From Thinopyrum elongatum (taxonomy: Eukaryota > Streptophyta > Magnoliopsida > Poales > Poaceae): DNA of 64,000 nt. The position numbers and the translations under genes are program-made. The notes under the pieces were generated by a model. It ran no database searches, was not told the origin of the DNA, and saw only the letters and a program-made list of their open reading frames with translations. Positions 33,442 to 44,576 of this stretch are shown here, in pieces. Positions within the stretch are counted from its first letter, which is position 1, and each line of letters begins with the position of its first letter. The stretch covers positions 423,454,483 to 423,518,482 of the forward strand of contig CM022303.1 in the NCBI GenBank assembly GCA_011799875.1. Reading direction: 5' to 3'.

Positions 33442-36400
33442 ATGGCCAGGTTCGGCTCCAAGGGCAAGTGGGAGGCCTCCACCGTCACTGAAAAGGACGT
33501 CAAGGATCTCCGGAGCGCGGGCTATTTGTCCGCGGATATCACGCATAGGATCCCTGACAAAGATCAGGTTATTCCTACTCCGGAGCCCGGTGAGAGGGTC
33601 GTCTTCATCCCCCATTTCCTCCGGGGGCTAGGGTTTCCCCTCCACCCCTTCGTCCGGGATCTTATGTTCTACTACAGGCTAGATTTTCATGATCTAGCCC
33701 CAAATTCCTTCCTTCACATATCGGCGTTTATTGTCGTGTGTGAGGCTCTTCTCCGCATCCCCCCACACATCGGCCTGTGGCTCAAGTTCTTCAATCTAAA
33801 GCCGAAGGTGGTCGACGGGCAGCATGCGGACTGCGGTGGGGCTATGGTGAGCAAGGTCCCCAACGCCGTCTGGCCCCAAGAGGCATTCGTAGAGATGGTC
33901 AAGGTGTGGCAACAGGAGTGGTTCTACATCACTGAACCCCGCGACGCCAACTGGGCGGCCACGCCTGACTTCAGATCCAGACCCCCCATGAGACTCACCT
34001 CATGGACCGCCAAGGGTCTTGATTGGGGGTCCAAACCGGAGGTGAAGGTGCTCCAAAAACGCATCTTCGACATGTTGGGTGAGAACACTGGTCTCACAAA
34101 CGTGATTCAAGTAATGCTTTTCCGCCGCATCCTTCCTTGCCAGCTCCGGGCCTCCCCCATGTGGGAGTTCGATCCGGAGAAGCCACGGACCCTGAAGCGC
34201 TTCTTCGGCACCACGCACGAAGATATATGGAATCAGCTCTTCAAGGCTCAGAAAAAGTGGCCGAAGAAGAATGAAGACATCGGGCTCAACATCGAGAACC
34301 CAGCCACGGTGGTAAACATAGTCTTTCCGAAGACCTATCCGATCAATATTTCAGATATGATAGAAATTATATTTCCTGCTTTCCTTACAGGCCTGGACGG
34401 CAAAGGCGGAGTGGGTCAACTGTCCGGCACCACTGCCTGAGGATCCGGCCATGCCCCAGCTAACGGAGATGCTGGTCCCGGCGCCCTATCAGGTGCCGGA
34501 GAAGAAAACCATGAAGAAGAAAGGCAAGGAGGCCAAGGGCGGCCCCCGCCATAAAGGTCCTTCGGAAACAGTGTCCGGAGAGACCCAAGCCCTCTCTTCC
34601 CATGAAGGAGATGAGGAAGAAGAGGAGGAGGTGGTGGAGAGTGACTCCCCCCGTAAGTGGAGGAAGAAGAAGAGGGCGGCCTCCGAAGACCCGGAGGGGG
34701 AGGCGCCCAAGAGAGGGAAGCTGGCCCTTCCGGACAGTTCAGACTCAGAGACCAAACTAGTCCCCAAGAAACCACCCAGGGTGAAGCCCCTGGCCGAATC
34801 GTAAGTATTCGGAAACTTACTGTTTATCTTCGGTCTACCTGCTTCCATTATATAAGTTATTTTGTTATTTTCCTTTCAGCCCTCCCCGTGAGCTTCCGCA
34901 AACCCCATTATCGGAGGGGAACTCTCTGCCACCCGAAATGGCAAAGAGTGACACTCCGACGCGAGCCCCCTCGCCTATCATCATGGAGGACACTGAGGTG
35001 TCGTCCCAAAGGACCTCTCTTGGTAGAGGGAGGGCGAACGAGGCCGTCGAGAAAGCGACCGAGGTTAATACCTTGGTCGCCGAAGACCTAGGGGAGGCGA
35101 CCCCTATGACAACCGACGGTGTGGACCCCCAACAATCCGGGCCCCAGCCGGACACCATTCCGGAGACAAACACGGCTCTGGGATTGGATAAGCGGCCTCC
35201 TTTGAAAGAGGGGGGAGGAGCATCAGCTCCATCGGTGACCTCCACTAATCCGGAGGTGCCTAACGCTCTGGAGGAAGCACTGCAGCATGCTTCCATCATG
35301 GCGGAGCACCGCACCCTGATGGGTGCGGCGGTGGAGAAGGTTCAGTCTGCTAAGAGCGGACTGAACGAAGCCTTCACCAGCCTACTAACAGGCTTTGAGG
35401 TATGCGACATAATGTTCTAAAAGCTTTTCATATAGAGGAATACACCTGTGTACAGATAGTAGCCCCTGAGGCTCTGTTTGGTTAAAAGAAACCGGACAGA
35501 GGATCCATATAGTATTCGGGAGAGTTAACCTGCTGTGCTCTTATTGTAACAGGCTTCCCTGTCGGCGGCAACCGCCCAGGCCGCAGAAGTTTCCGAACTC
35601 AATCGAAAGCTTCAGGTGGCCAATGAGGAAATCGACTGCATTAATAAGCGGTTCGATGAGACGCAAGGTATGCGTATAATGTTAAAAGTTTATTTTGGTA
35701 TCAGAAGTGATATGTATATTTAGAGATTAACTCATGGAATGCCTTGATTATAATCACAGCTGGCACAGCCGAGGTCGAGACCCTCAAAGGCGCCCTTGCC
35801 CAGGCCAAAAAAGAGGCGGAGGCGAATAAGGTAGCCGCTGACAAGGCGGCTGCCAAACTGAAGACCGAGCAAGATGCCCGCCGCCAACACGAAGCTCGGG
35901 TGGCCGAAGTAGAGCAAGAGACGAAGGATGCCATCAGCAAATGCGAAACTTTGGAGCAGAAGACTTTGGACCAGTCGACCGAGCTCACCAAGGCTCTCCA
36001 TGATGCCAAAGAGGCGCGGATCGAGTCCTGGAGTGCTCATGAAGAGATCCATCAGGCGTAGCAGATAGCTGCTGGTAAGGCCTTTCTTTTGCAGAGTATC
36101 TTTGGAGGTCAGAGGTTTGCGTTGCTCACCCGAGTATGGTGTTCTCCAGGCGCGTTTGCGGATCTTCCGAGGAGTGCCGCCGATGCCGCACAGTTCTTCC
36201 GAGCCCAGGAGGGGAACTCGACCAAGAAGCTATTCTGGTTGCAATTTCTCACGCCGGAACACCCGACGCCTCTGAATGATTAGCTGAAGCAGCTGATGGA
36301 GCTGCATAGGGTGTAGGTTTGTCCATGAAGGACCTGATAGTCCAGCTCTGGCTGGCCGAGCCAATCCCTAGTAGTTACTTCAGTTTGGTGAAGCGGCTTG

Positions 36401-36633
36401 TCGACGCGCGGCCTCAGATTGATGCATTGAAGCGCTCGGCCTGCATAGAGGGTGCCCGGATGGCCTTCGCCCGCGTCAAGATGCAATGGGCAAATATGAA
36501 GGCCACCAAAGTGGCAACCGCAGGCCTGCCCGAAGGCAAAGATCACCGGAAGCCGGAGAGGTACTTCGATGGCGTCCTAGAAGGAGCCCGAGTGATAGAG
36601 GGTCAATGCTCTAAGGACGTAATATTTGATTAA
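33442..36633 (+). CDS. Spliced antisense gene of RT-4 (putative gypsy-type transposon protein)
   Basis: Six exons with GT-AG borders can be traced: 33442-34311, 34391-34800, 34880-35399, 35553-35667, 35760-36074 and 36150 onward. Phases match at each junction. Exon 1 gives a 290-residue N-domain (ERVVFIPHFLRGLGFPLHPF, SFLHISAFIVVCEALL), recalled as PF04195-like. Exon 2 is basic and acidic (KRGKLALPDSSDSE); exons 4 and 5 form a coiled coil. TAG occurs late in exon 5 (36059), TAG in exon 6, and a frameshift near 36310; then the C-terminal part (LVKRLVDARPQIDAL...) runs to TAA 36631. The gene is on the opposite strand to gag. Function is unknown; nuclear or particle-associated roles would be speculation. 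Confidence 0.75.
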
Positions 36634-37872
36634 GTGTGTTCGGTTTGTACAAACAATGTCATGAACCCATGCTGTTTATATACCTATGTTTGCGCCTTTT
36701 GTTTCAAGCGATTTTTCCTCCTGTGCGGCCGTTTATTGTTTTATTTCTGAAAGTTGCCAGTCGTCGGCTTCAGCCCCTATGTAGATGCTACAGGGGTGTT
36801 CGGCGTAACGCGTGACCACACTTTATCCAACGTCTTGGTCCGTAAAGGAGGTGTCAGCGTGGTGAACCAGACAATCAGACTATGCGGCTTTATTACTTTC
36901 ACTTAGCCATAGGAGTTTGACTCTGGAGCTAAGTACTAGCCCCTGGTGCGTGTGCGGCTATCCGGACTATGGTGCCTTTTCCACGCGGCTGGAAGAAGAC
37001 CAGCCCCTCGTATAACACTGAGTGAATCGCTAACGATTTGTAGTATAATACTAAGTCGCCGAATCGCCGACCAGCTAGCGCTTATCATGACAGTCAGTTT
37101 TCGGCTTTCTCTACTGAGGTACTTGACCGGACGAACCAGAAATACAATCGCAGTAGTTCTCCCTTTACTACCTTAGCCGAACGAGCGGAACGTAAGGTGG
37201 TAAGCACAGAAGCCGGGCAACCCAACTATAGACCAAAGACATGATTCGGAGCCGATACATATAATGCAATATCCAGGATGCCGAAGAGTACCCTATAGGT
37301 GTTCGGACTTTGAAAGGTGCAGGACTGAATACAGCCCCCGGTGTTAAGGCCGGACTAAAGCACGTGTGGTAGTCTGAAGTAGGGAGGGCATACAGATGAC
37401 AAAAATAAATGAGTGCCAAACAAAAGTGGTGATCAACTGCTTCCTTTATACCATGATGAATACATCGAGCCGTGTTATTACAGATAATGCCATAAATATC
37501 GAGGCAATTTTACATGCCAAAAGTTTACACAAGGAAAAGTTTTACACAGGGCCTAAAAGTAGTGGTTTGAAGATCCCAATGGTGCCCTGCCGCACGTCTG
37601 CGCCATTTCTCCTTGGTGGGAAATCCTTTAAAAGGAGGAGGTGATGGTTGTCTGTAAGAAAGAGGGACCTGGAAAAGAGCCTCCATAGATCAGGTAGGTT
37701 TTTTAATGAACCTATAGTGAAAAAATAATTGAGGTCCGAATAGGGTCAAACCGTATTATGGACCTTTTCCGCAGTGTGCCTCCGGTGCTGCCCAAGGTAT
37801 TTTAAGTGCGTAGTTATGTACGCGCGGTACGTATGCTGCAACCTTATGGGGCGGTCGGCGGAGGCTAAACTG
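36634..37872. other. RT-4 non-coding middle, where pol would be
   Basis: In RT-3 and RT-2 the space between protease and the antisense gene is filled by RT, RNase H and integrase (about 3.2 kb) plus a non-coding linker. Here only about 1.2 kb of non-coding sequence remains. It contains phrases of the linker (TACTTGACCGGACGAACC, CGCAGTAGTTCTCCCTTTAC, AGCCGGGCAACCC). No pol motif is visible. Confidence 0.75.
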
Positions 37873-40800
37873 CTATTTAAGCTCCGGCTCCACCGGGCTA
37901 TAGCATTGTAGTGCGGATCGAACTCGCTTAGAGTCATGGGTCTTGATGACCGATGGGTTGTCCGGCTTGATGAGGCCGCCCTGTACTTCGGCTGCTAGGG
38001 CCGCAGTATGCTCCTCAGTATGGAGGGAGCACTCCATATTCCCATTTACTATGATGACGCCACGAAGTCCAGGCATTTTGAGCTTCAGATAAGCATAGTG
38101 CGGGACCGCATTAAAGCGGGCGAAGGCCGTTCATCCGAGCAGTGCATGATAACCACTGCGAAAAGGGACGATGTCGAAGATCAAGTCTTCTCTTTGGAAG
38201 TTATCTGGAGAGCCGAATACGACTTCCAGTGTTAAGGAGCCTGTGCAGCAGGCCTCCACGCCAGGTATCACTCCTTTAAAGGTAGTGTTGCTAGGTTTGA
38301 TTCTTGACGGGTCGATACCCATCTTACGGACAGTATCCTAGTAGAGTAAGTTGAGGTTGCTACCGCCGTCCATAAGGACTCTAGTAAGATTGTATCCGTC
38401 AATGATAGGATCGAGTACCAGGGCCGCCGAACCTCCGTGACGGATAGTGGTTGGGTGGTCCCTGCGATCAAAGGTGATCGGACAAGCCGACCATGGGTTG
38501 AATTTTGGGGCGACAGGCTCTACAGCGTAGACGTCCCTTAACGCGCGTTTGCGCTCCCTCTTGGGGATGTGGGTGACGTAGATCATGTTCACCATTTTTA
38601 CCTCGGGGGGAAACTGCTTCTGTCCCCCGGTGTTCGGCGGGCGAGGTTCATCATCGTCCTCACTTTGAGGTCCTTTCCCCTTATGTTCGGCATGTAATTT
38701 ACCGGCCTGTTTAAAAACCCAGCAGTTTCTATTGGTGTGGTTGCCAGGCTTATCAGGGGTGCAATGAATCTGGCAAGGTCGCTCTAATATTTTGTCCAAG
38801 TTGGATGGGCCATCCCTAGTACCTTTGAATGGCTTCTTCCGCTGACCGGGTTTAGAGCCACTGAATCCGGCGTTTACCGCCGTATCCTCTGTTTCTTCGT
38901 TGTTGTTCTGACGCTTGTTTTTGTTGCGTCGTGGCCTTCCATTGCCATCCCTGGCCTCAGAGGTGCCGGGGTCGCTGGTACTGTTGCTTCTACGAGCCAG
39001 CCAGCTATCTTCGCCCGCGCAGAAGTGGGTCATGAGTGTAGTAAGAGCTGCCATAGTCTTTGGCTTTTCCGGACCGAGGTGTCGGGCAAGCCATTCATCA
39101 CGGACGATGTGCTTAAATGCCGCTAGGGCTTTGGCGTCCGGACAGTCCATGATTTGGTTCTTTTTAATTAAGAACCGATTCCAAAGTTTGCGAGCTGACT
39201 CTCCAGGTTGCTGGACTATGTGACTCAAGTCATCAGCATCCGGTGGCCGGACATAAGTGCCCTGAAAGTTGTCCCGAAAAGCATCCTCTAAGTCTTCCCA
39301 GCTTCCAATGGAGTTCTCTGGGAGGCTGTTCAACCAGTGTCGTGCTGGTCCTTTCAACTTTAGAGGGAGGTATTTAATGGCGTGGAGATCGTCTCCGCGA
39401 GCCATGTGAATGTGGAGAAGAAAATCTTCAATCCATACAGCGGGATCTGTCGTTCCATCGTATGGCTTGATGTTTACGGGTTTAAACCCTTCCGGAAACT
39501 AGTGCTGCATTACCTCATCGGTAAAGCACATGGGGTGCACGACACCTCTATACCGGGCGACATCGCGACGGAGTTCGGATGTCATCTGTGTTCGGGGCTG
39601 ACCCCGGATTTGGTTATGTTTGTCGTTCTAGGCCTGGTGGCCGTTATCTCGTGCTGGAGCACGTCCTCTTGATCCATAGATTGATCTGGTCTGGTCGGCT
39701 CTATTGGTCAGGCCCTGACATAGGTCGTACGTGTAGCCCGGAGCCACTGTCTCCTTGCCTCTACGGCGAGGGGGCGCGGGCTGATGTTTGGCATAATTGG
39801 CCGTTTTGTCCCGTCCACGTGGTGGTCGGTCCGGTTGATCGGCATGATTGTATTTTGACGGTATTGGCACAAAGGCCTCCTTGTCAAATTGTGGCAGTAG
39901 CCTGCACTTAGGATAGCTCTTGGTTTGGTGCTCATAGTTGTATCCCTCTTCGGCAGCCAGGACCTTAGTCCATCTGTCGTTGAGCGTATCCTATTCAGGT
40001 TGAATCTGCTGTTGTTTCCTTTTTAGGCTCCGTGCAGTGGCGATCAGCTGTCGCTTGAAGCATTCTTGTTCGAGGGGTTCCTCTGGGACGATGAAATCTT
40101 CGTCACCGAGGCTAATATCCTCTTCGGAGACAGGTAAGTAGTTACTATCTTCTGAATCCCCGTGATCGGCAAGTTCGTCTGGGTTGACTTGACCCTCTTC
40201 CCTCTCATCCTGCTCGAACGCAGGCTCAGCGGTGTGGTCGGAGTCTTTGGCGTTGTCCGGAGTGTCATTATCTCCGGTGCCGGTATTGCTTTCCCTTGCC
40301 CGACGCGATCATGGGCGGCGCCGCTGACGCCGGCGTTTTGGTGGTTCATCGACGGGCTTCTCCTCATCTGGATCTTGAGTGCCATCGTCGTCCTTCTTTT
40401 CAGGCGTGTCCACCATGTATACATCATAAGTAGAAGTGGCCATCCAACGCCCAGTGATGGGCGGGTTTTGGCCTGGTTCAACTCCGACATCGTCGTCCAT
40501 GCCATCGATGTCTTCGGAGGCGTAGTCTAGCATGTCGGTTAAATCCTCGACAGTGGCTATTAAGTGGGTGGTGGGTGGGACGCAAAATTCCCTACTCTCA
40601 GCCCCCAGTTCAAGATGGGCATAGTTCGGAGGTGATACTTCCGTAATGGTGAGAGATTGCATTAGATCATGTGTTTCGTTTAAGAGTGAAAGCTCGACAA
40701 GCGTCTGAGGATCTGTGGAGCTAGGTTCGGTAATAACCACTTGACCAAGCCCAATAGACGCAGACCTCGAGCATTAAGAGCTGATGTCCAGAGGCGAATC

Positions 40801-41268
40801 CGGCTTCCTGATGACGGGGAGAGTCCTGTTTGACTCCGGGTTCGCCGACAGTATGGTTGCATTTGGGTCTCCAGCAAGAAGCTCCGTAATGGGAGAGAGT
40901 CCGACGGGGTTCACCCCCCCCCCCCCCCGCGCGTCTTCGGACGAAGTGTTCCGCTCCGGATCTAAGGCCAGGGCGGGCATGATTGTCGATCCCTGGACAG
41001 GATCTGATAGCGGATCCAAAGGGCCTTCTTTCTATGGGTGGGGAGCGGCGGCCGAGGCCGTGAACCCCTCGAAGATTAGATCTCCTCGGATATCGGTGAT
41101 GTAGTTCAAACTTCCAAACCTGATCTGGTGACCAGGGGCATAGCTGTCGACCTGCTCAAGGTGACCGGTCGAGTTGGCACGTAGCACGAAGCCGCCAAAC
41201 ACGAAGAGTTGACCAGGGAGAAAAGTCTCCCCAGAAACAGCGTTGTCGTCGATGACAAGGCGAGACAT
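37873..41268 (-). pseudogene. gag-protease of RT-4, degenerate
   Basis: Gag starts at ATG 41268 (MSRLVIDDNAVSGET). An acidic and Arg-rich linker follows near 40740-40310 (PPKRRRQRRRP). The gag core, 39405-38900, reads LKLKGPARHWLNSLPENSIG ... PGESARKLWNRFLIKKNQ. A zinc-knuckle-like CQIHC...H...NC segment is near 38770-38720. Protease begins RVLMDGGSNLNLLY near 38350, followed by TAG at the place of a Glu codon, and continues as GVIPGVEACCTGSLTLEVVF to about 37873. Multiple frame changes occur between 41030 and 39400. In the autonomous relatives RT would follow; here the reading ends. Confidence 0.78.
40914..40928. repeat. Poly-C tract (15 bp)
   Basis: Fifteen consecutive C bases inside the RT-4 gag region. 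A length error or slippage here would change the frame. A similar tract is at about 55925-55939. Confidence 0.9.
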
Positions 41269-41315
41269 CGATCCTTCTGTTGACAACACAACAGAACTCT
41301 CAATGAAAGCACCAG

Positions 41316-41788
41316 TGTCGGTGTCAAAACCGGCAGATCTCGGGTAGGGGGTCCCAAGCTGCGTGTCTAAGGATCAATGGTAACAATGGACAATGGGGAC
41401 ACGATGTTTACCCAGGTTCGGGCCCTCTTAATGGAGGTAAAACCCTATGTCCTGCTTGATTGTATTCGATGGGTATAGGGGTTACAAGAGTTGATCTACC
41501 TTGAGATCGTAATGGCTAAACCCTAGCTGTCTAGCCTATGATTATTCTGATTGCCTCTACGGACTAAACCCTCCGGTTTATATACACACTGGAGGGGCCT
41601 AGGGTTGTACAGAGTCGGTTTACAGAAGGAGGAAATAGTACATCCGGACACCAAACTTGCCGTCCACGCATATAGGAGTCCTACCTAGACATGGGGGATG
41701 GTCTTCTGCTTTATCTTCACGGCCCATCAGTCTGGCCCATATCAAATAGACCGGACACCCGAGGACCCCCTAATCCAGGACTCCCTCA
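41316..41788 (-). repeat. RT-4 5' LTR
   Basis: 473 bp. It differs from the 3' LTR at about 19 positions by hand count. A promoter-like TATATAAACC motif is near 41577-41586 (minus). Confidence 0.94.
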
Positions 41789-41793
41789 AGGGG

Positions 41794-42204
41794 GTCCCGA
41801 GCTATGGAGCTAGGATCGATGGTTAACAAGGGACGATGAACATAGTGTTTACCCAGGTTCGGGCCCTCTCGAAGAGGTAAAACCCTACGTCTTGCTTGAT
41901 TGTATTGAATATATGATGGAGTTTACAGAATATATCTACCTCGACATCAGCATGAGCTAAACCCTAGGCTACGAGGTGGTGAATAATGCCCTTCCTAAAG
42001 ACTAAACCCTCAGTTTATATAGGCACCGATAGGGTTAGGGTTACCGGAGATAGATTACAACAAGAAGGAAAGAGATCTTGTACATCCTTGACTTGGAGGG
42101 CACACCACGGCTTCATAGGCCTCCGATAATCACACGGCTCCCCCAGTCCGGCCCATGTGCAATGGGCCATCGCCCCGAGGACCCCTTAGTCCATGACTCC
42201 CTCA
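41794..42204 (-). repeat. RT-3 5' LTR, outer 411 bp
   Basis: It continues the 36-bp piece at 32377-32412. The outer end (CCCTCA at 42204 on +) meets TSD CCTGC at 42205-42209. Confidence 0.93.
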
Positions 42205-42721
42205 CCTGCTGTCAGAGGTTTTGACCCACTGTTCGACCCTTTTTGCATATGGGGAAATGAGTTGTCCATGAATATCAGTCAAGTCAAGAAACTCAGAAAG
42301 ATTGTTAGGATAAAGAAATTAGTGACAAAAAACAACAAGATCTTTGTCTGCACAATGAAGAAGAAATCAGTTCACTACAGGATGGTACTAACTATTATAC
42401 CTTGGCTTTTTTATTCCTTTGCCCCATTTCCAATGTAGAGAAGATATTTAGGCACATCCTTGTTTTTAGGCCTTTCCAAAGCAGTTCACTGATGATTACC
42501 TCTCAAACCACCTGTATGGTCAGGAGGCGAGGAAGGTATTCATACAACACCCACGGTTCAATATTGAAGTGTTCCTGAAGAGGACAAAGGATGGACGGTC
42601 AATCATCCACAGGCACTGGCCTAAAGTTGCAAAGACCTTCAACATCAATGAAGGCTCAATATTCCCCTTCCGCTTTAGCAGTTTTTCAGATAAGATTCAT
42701 CTGTCTATGTACCATCCATGA

Positions 42722-43289
42722 TGCTAATTTCGAAAGGTTATAGATGTTGTATGTGAAACTTGGTGCTGGTGCAGTTGTGTAATGGGGTAGCTGAGTGCTA
42801 AAGCTATATGATGTTGTACTCTGATGTATTTCAATTATGAAATCCTGCTTCCTTAATATGAAAATGAAATATATTGTGTGCTTAATATGATATGTCAATT
42901 AGATTAATAAATGGATTATTAATAATAGGACAATTAGCCATCTAATGGCCAATTAGCCTGCTAATTGGGTTTTTCTATTGCAAACGGTTATTGAGAAAAC
43001 ACCATGGGCGATGACCTCAGGCAACGCACACGGTTTCTAGGAATAAACCGTGTTGGATCAATGAACAATCACACACGACATCCTCTTGAAAGTTGTTTGC
43101 ATTAGGCCACCTTGCGCAAATGTTTACCACATAAAAAGTGTGTGTGATGGACAGCCTATGCCACACAGTTTCTTCTATGCACCGTGTGTGATGCATTCAA
43201 TAACACAAACGATAAAATTGTTAATATCGTCTGCAATGGCAACGCTATCACAAACGATTTAATGGGGAAAATTGTGTGTGATGTACCTG
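42722..43289. other. 3' flank of the B3 gene and start of right subterminal region
   Basis: 42722-42960 is AT-rich 3' sequence. From about 42975 the phrases AACGGTTATTGAG, ACACGGTTTCT and ACCGTGTG recur in both orientations, marking the CACTA subterminal region. No gene is seen. Confidence 0.6.
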
Positions 43290-43469
43290 CGAACGGAAAC
43301 CTTTTCCTTGGAGTGACTGTGTGGGATGTATATACGAATGGAAACGTACTTCTTGGATTAACTGTGTGGGATGAACATACTAACGGAAACGTATTCCTTG
43401 GATTGACTGTGTGGAATGTACATACGAACGGAAATGTTTAGCCAGGACTGACTGTGTGGGATGTACTTA
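43290..43469 (+). repeat. 45-bp subterminal tandem repeats, four copies
   Basis: Units start at 43290, 43335, 43380 and 43425 (CGAACGGAAACxTxxTCCTTGGA followed by TGACTGTGTGGGATGTA). The period is a multiple of three, which explains a short ORF at 43184-43441. I did not find this array in CACTA-1. Confidence 0.9.
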
Positions 43470-43706
43470 CGACCGAAAACAATTTGGCATGTATAATTGT
43501 ATTTTTTTAGCACAACTGTACGTATAACCGTATTTGATCACTCGCCCGTCGCACACGACCTCATTTTGCCGAGCGTGTGTGCCAGGAGGGTCTATCCCCG
43601 ACGGTTTCTGGGTCGTGTGGTAAGGACCCCCCCTATCACACACACTCACTCGGCGACGGTTTAGAATGCCATCACGGAAAGAGGTTAAAAACCATTTGTA
43701 TAGCAC

Positions 43707-43721
43707 CTCGTTGCACCAGTG
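43707..43721 (-). repeat. CACTA-2 right terminal inverted repeat
   Basis: CACTGGTGCAACGAG on the minus strand. The preceding 150 bp closely match 55880-56008 of CACTA-1. Confidence 0.88.
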
Positions 43722-44275
43722 CTCACTTAGTGTGGGGATTTTATGGTTCCAAAGCATGGTGCCACATCAAATTTGCGCATTGGGTATTTAAACACCACAC
43801 ACACCACTTCCATATACATACTTGGGCCACATGCACAGAGTGGGTTTGTCTTCAGACAGTATTCCCTCGTGAGGTTATCGGTGACAAGCTAGCCCATTTT
43901 GCAGGGCCGTGTGGACATCTATCACTTTTACCCATCTCGCGCCACAAGCACACATTTGTGGGTCAGCACACGGTCCACCCTTGTCAGGAAGTGAAAGGGG
44001 AAGTTTGACCATATATATCATGGACTCCTATAGGTTTTGTGTTCCGGTAGTGTGAGATTTCATACCTAGCTATTTGGGGGCATGCATTCGTAGCTAGGAT
44101 TCCCTTACCGCCGACACGAAGTGGGGTTCGTAGGGGGTGCCTGACTAGCAATACTATGCTTTTGTGCGACAGGTGCCACATCAAAGTTGTGCATTGGGTA
44201 TTCGACATCAAACCACCCTTTTCATACATATATTTGTTCCACATGCAAGTGTGTTCGTGTTCTGACCCTTTCCTG
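43722..44275. repeat. 310-420-bp tandem array of CACTA-1, right part
   Basis: It continues the array cut at 12159. Landmarks GCCACATCAAATTTGCGCATTGGGTATTT (43760) and GCCACATCAAAGTTGTGCATTGGGTATTC (44176). The unit broken by CACTA-2 is restored by joining 12159 to 43725. Confidence 0.85.
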
Positions 44276-44576
44276 TGTTATTCTTTTTGCCAAATTTATA
44301 AGCAACACACGAGTTGGATGCAGAAATCATCTGTGATTGGGGACACAACAGACACGATTCGGTCAGACTACCCGTGTGCCACGCCCGTGCCCCTGCAGTC
44401 ACTCACATCAGCACAGTAGGTTGGGCTCCACACGGCTTGCCTCACGCTCTCAAAAATATCTACTGCCTCGTAATCTCGAAAATATCTACCGCATGGAAGG
44501 TTTTTATGTTTGATAGCACACGATTAGTATGTGCGGACCGTGTGCGATGTCTGTTACTCCCGCTCTGCTTCAATCC
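44276..44576. other. Linker before the AP2-like gene
   Basis: No gene is seen. It holds AGCACACGATTAGTATGTGCGGACCGTGTGCGATG, written here as a mark of the CACTA motif ACCGTGTGCGATG near 44540. Confidence 0.4.

Larger units (their letters stand above)
32413..41788 (-). mobile_element. RT-4: non-autonomous Gypsy derivative with antisense gene
   Basis: It is flanked by TSD AGGGG. LTRs are both 473 bp (32413-32885 and 41316-41788). A hand count shows about 19 differences (near 4%), nearly all transitions. On the minus strand it has gag and a protease-like end (to about 37873), then nothing of RT, RNase H or integrase. On the plus strand it has the spliced antisense gene. It must have used RT and integrase from other elements. 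RT-3-like or RT-2-like elements are plausible donors. Confidence 0.94.
22637..42204 (-). mobile_element. RT-3: Gypsy (Fatima-like) retrotransposon, carrying RT-4
   Basis: It is flanked by TSD CCTGC (22632-22636 and 42205-42209). LTRs are 447 bp each: 22637-23083, and 32377-32412 plus 41794-42204. A hand count gives about 26 differences between them (near 6%). On the minus strand from right to left it has gag, protease, RT, two RNase H domains and integrase, with an antisense gene near the 3' LTR. Organisation and sequence follow RT-2 closely. RT-4 lies inside its 5' LTR, 36 bp from the inner edge. Confidence 0.93.
22630..42721 (+). pseudogene. B3-domain gene of CACTA-2, exon split by RT-3
   Basis: The exon begins at 22630 after a CACATGTAG acceptor, is cut after 7 bp by RT-3, and resumes at 42210-42384 (GT donor). 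The last exon is 42470-42721. It encodes FDPFCIWGNELSMN..., then a B3 domain: KIFVCTMKKKSVHYRM joined to AFPKQFTDDYL, FNIEVFLKRTKDGRSIIHRHW and NINEGSIFPFRF. The stop is TGA at 42719. B3 domains bind DNA in plant transcription factors. Splice sites match those in CACTA-1 (54816-55226). A small exon with ATG near 22501 may precede it. Apart from the RT-3 insertion the exons look intact, so this gene may have worked before insertion. Confidence 0.75.
12160..43721. mobile_element. CACTA-2: inner gene-carrying CACTA transposon
   Basis: The left end is CACTACTGCAGGATG at 12160 and the right end is CACTGGTGCAACGAG (minus strand, from 43721). A TSD CTC lies at 12157-12159 and 43722-43724; removing the element restores the CACTA-1 repeat unit. 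Without RT-3 and its duplication it is about 12 kb. It carries an exonuclease pseudogene, a Pro/Ala-rich gene, other CACTA-borne ORFs and a B3-domain gene. The last 150 bp match the CACTA-1 right end almost base for base. No TNP2-type transposase was recognised. Confidence 0.93.

Noticed and set aside
43184..43441. 85-codon ORF near the right end of CACTA-2
   Set aside because: It is a by-product of the 45-bp tandem repeat.
5622..44275. Regularly spaced repeats that might suggest a CRISPR array
   Set aside because: Units are long, diverged and contiguous without unique spacers, and the DNA is clearly plant.
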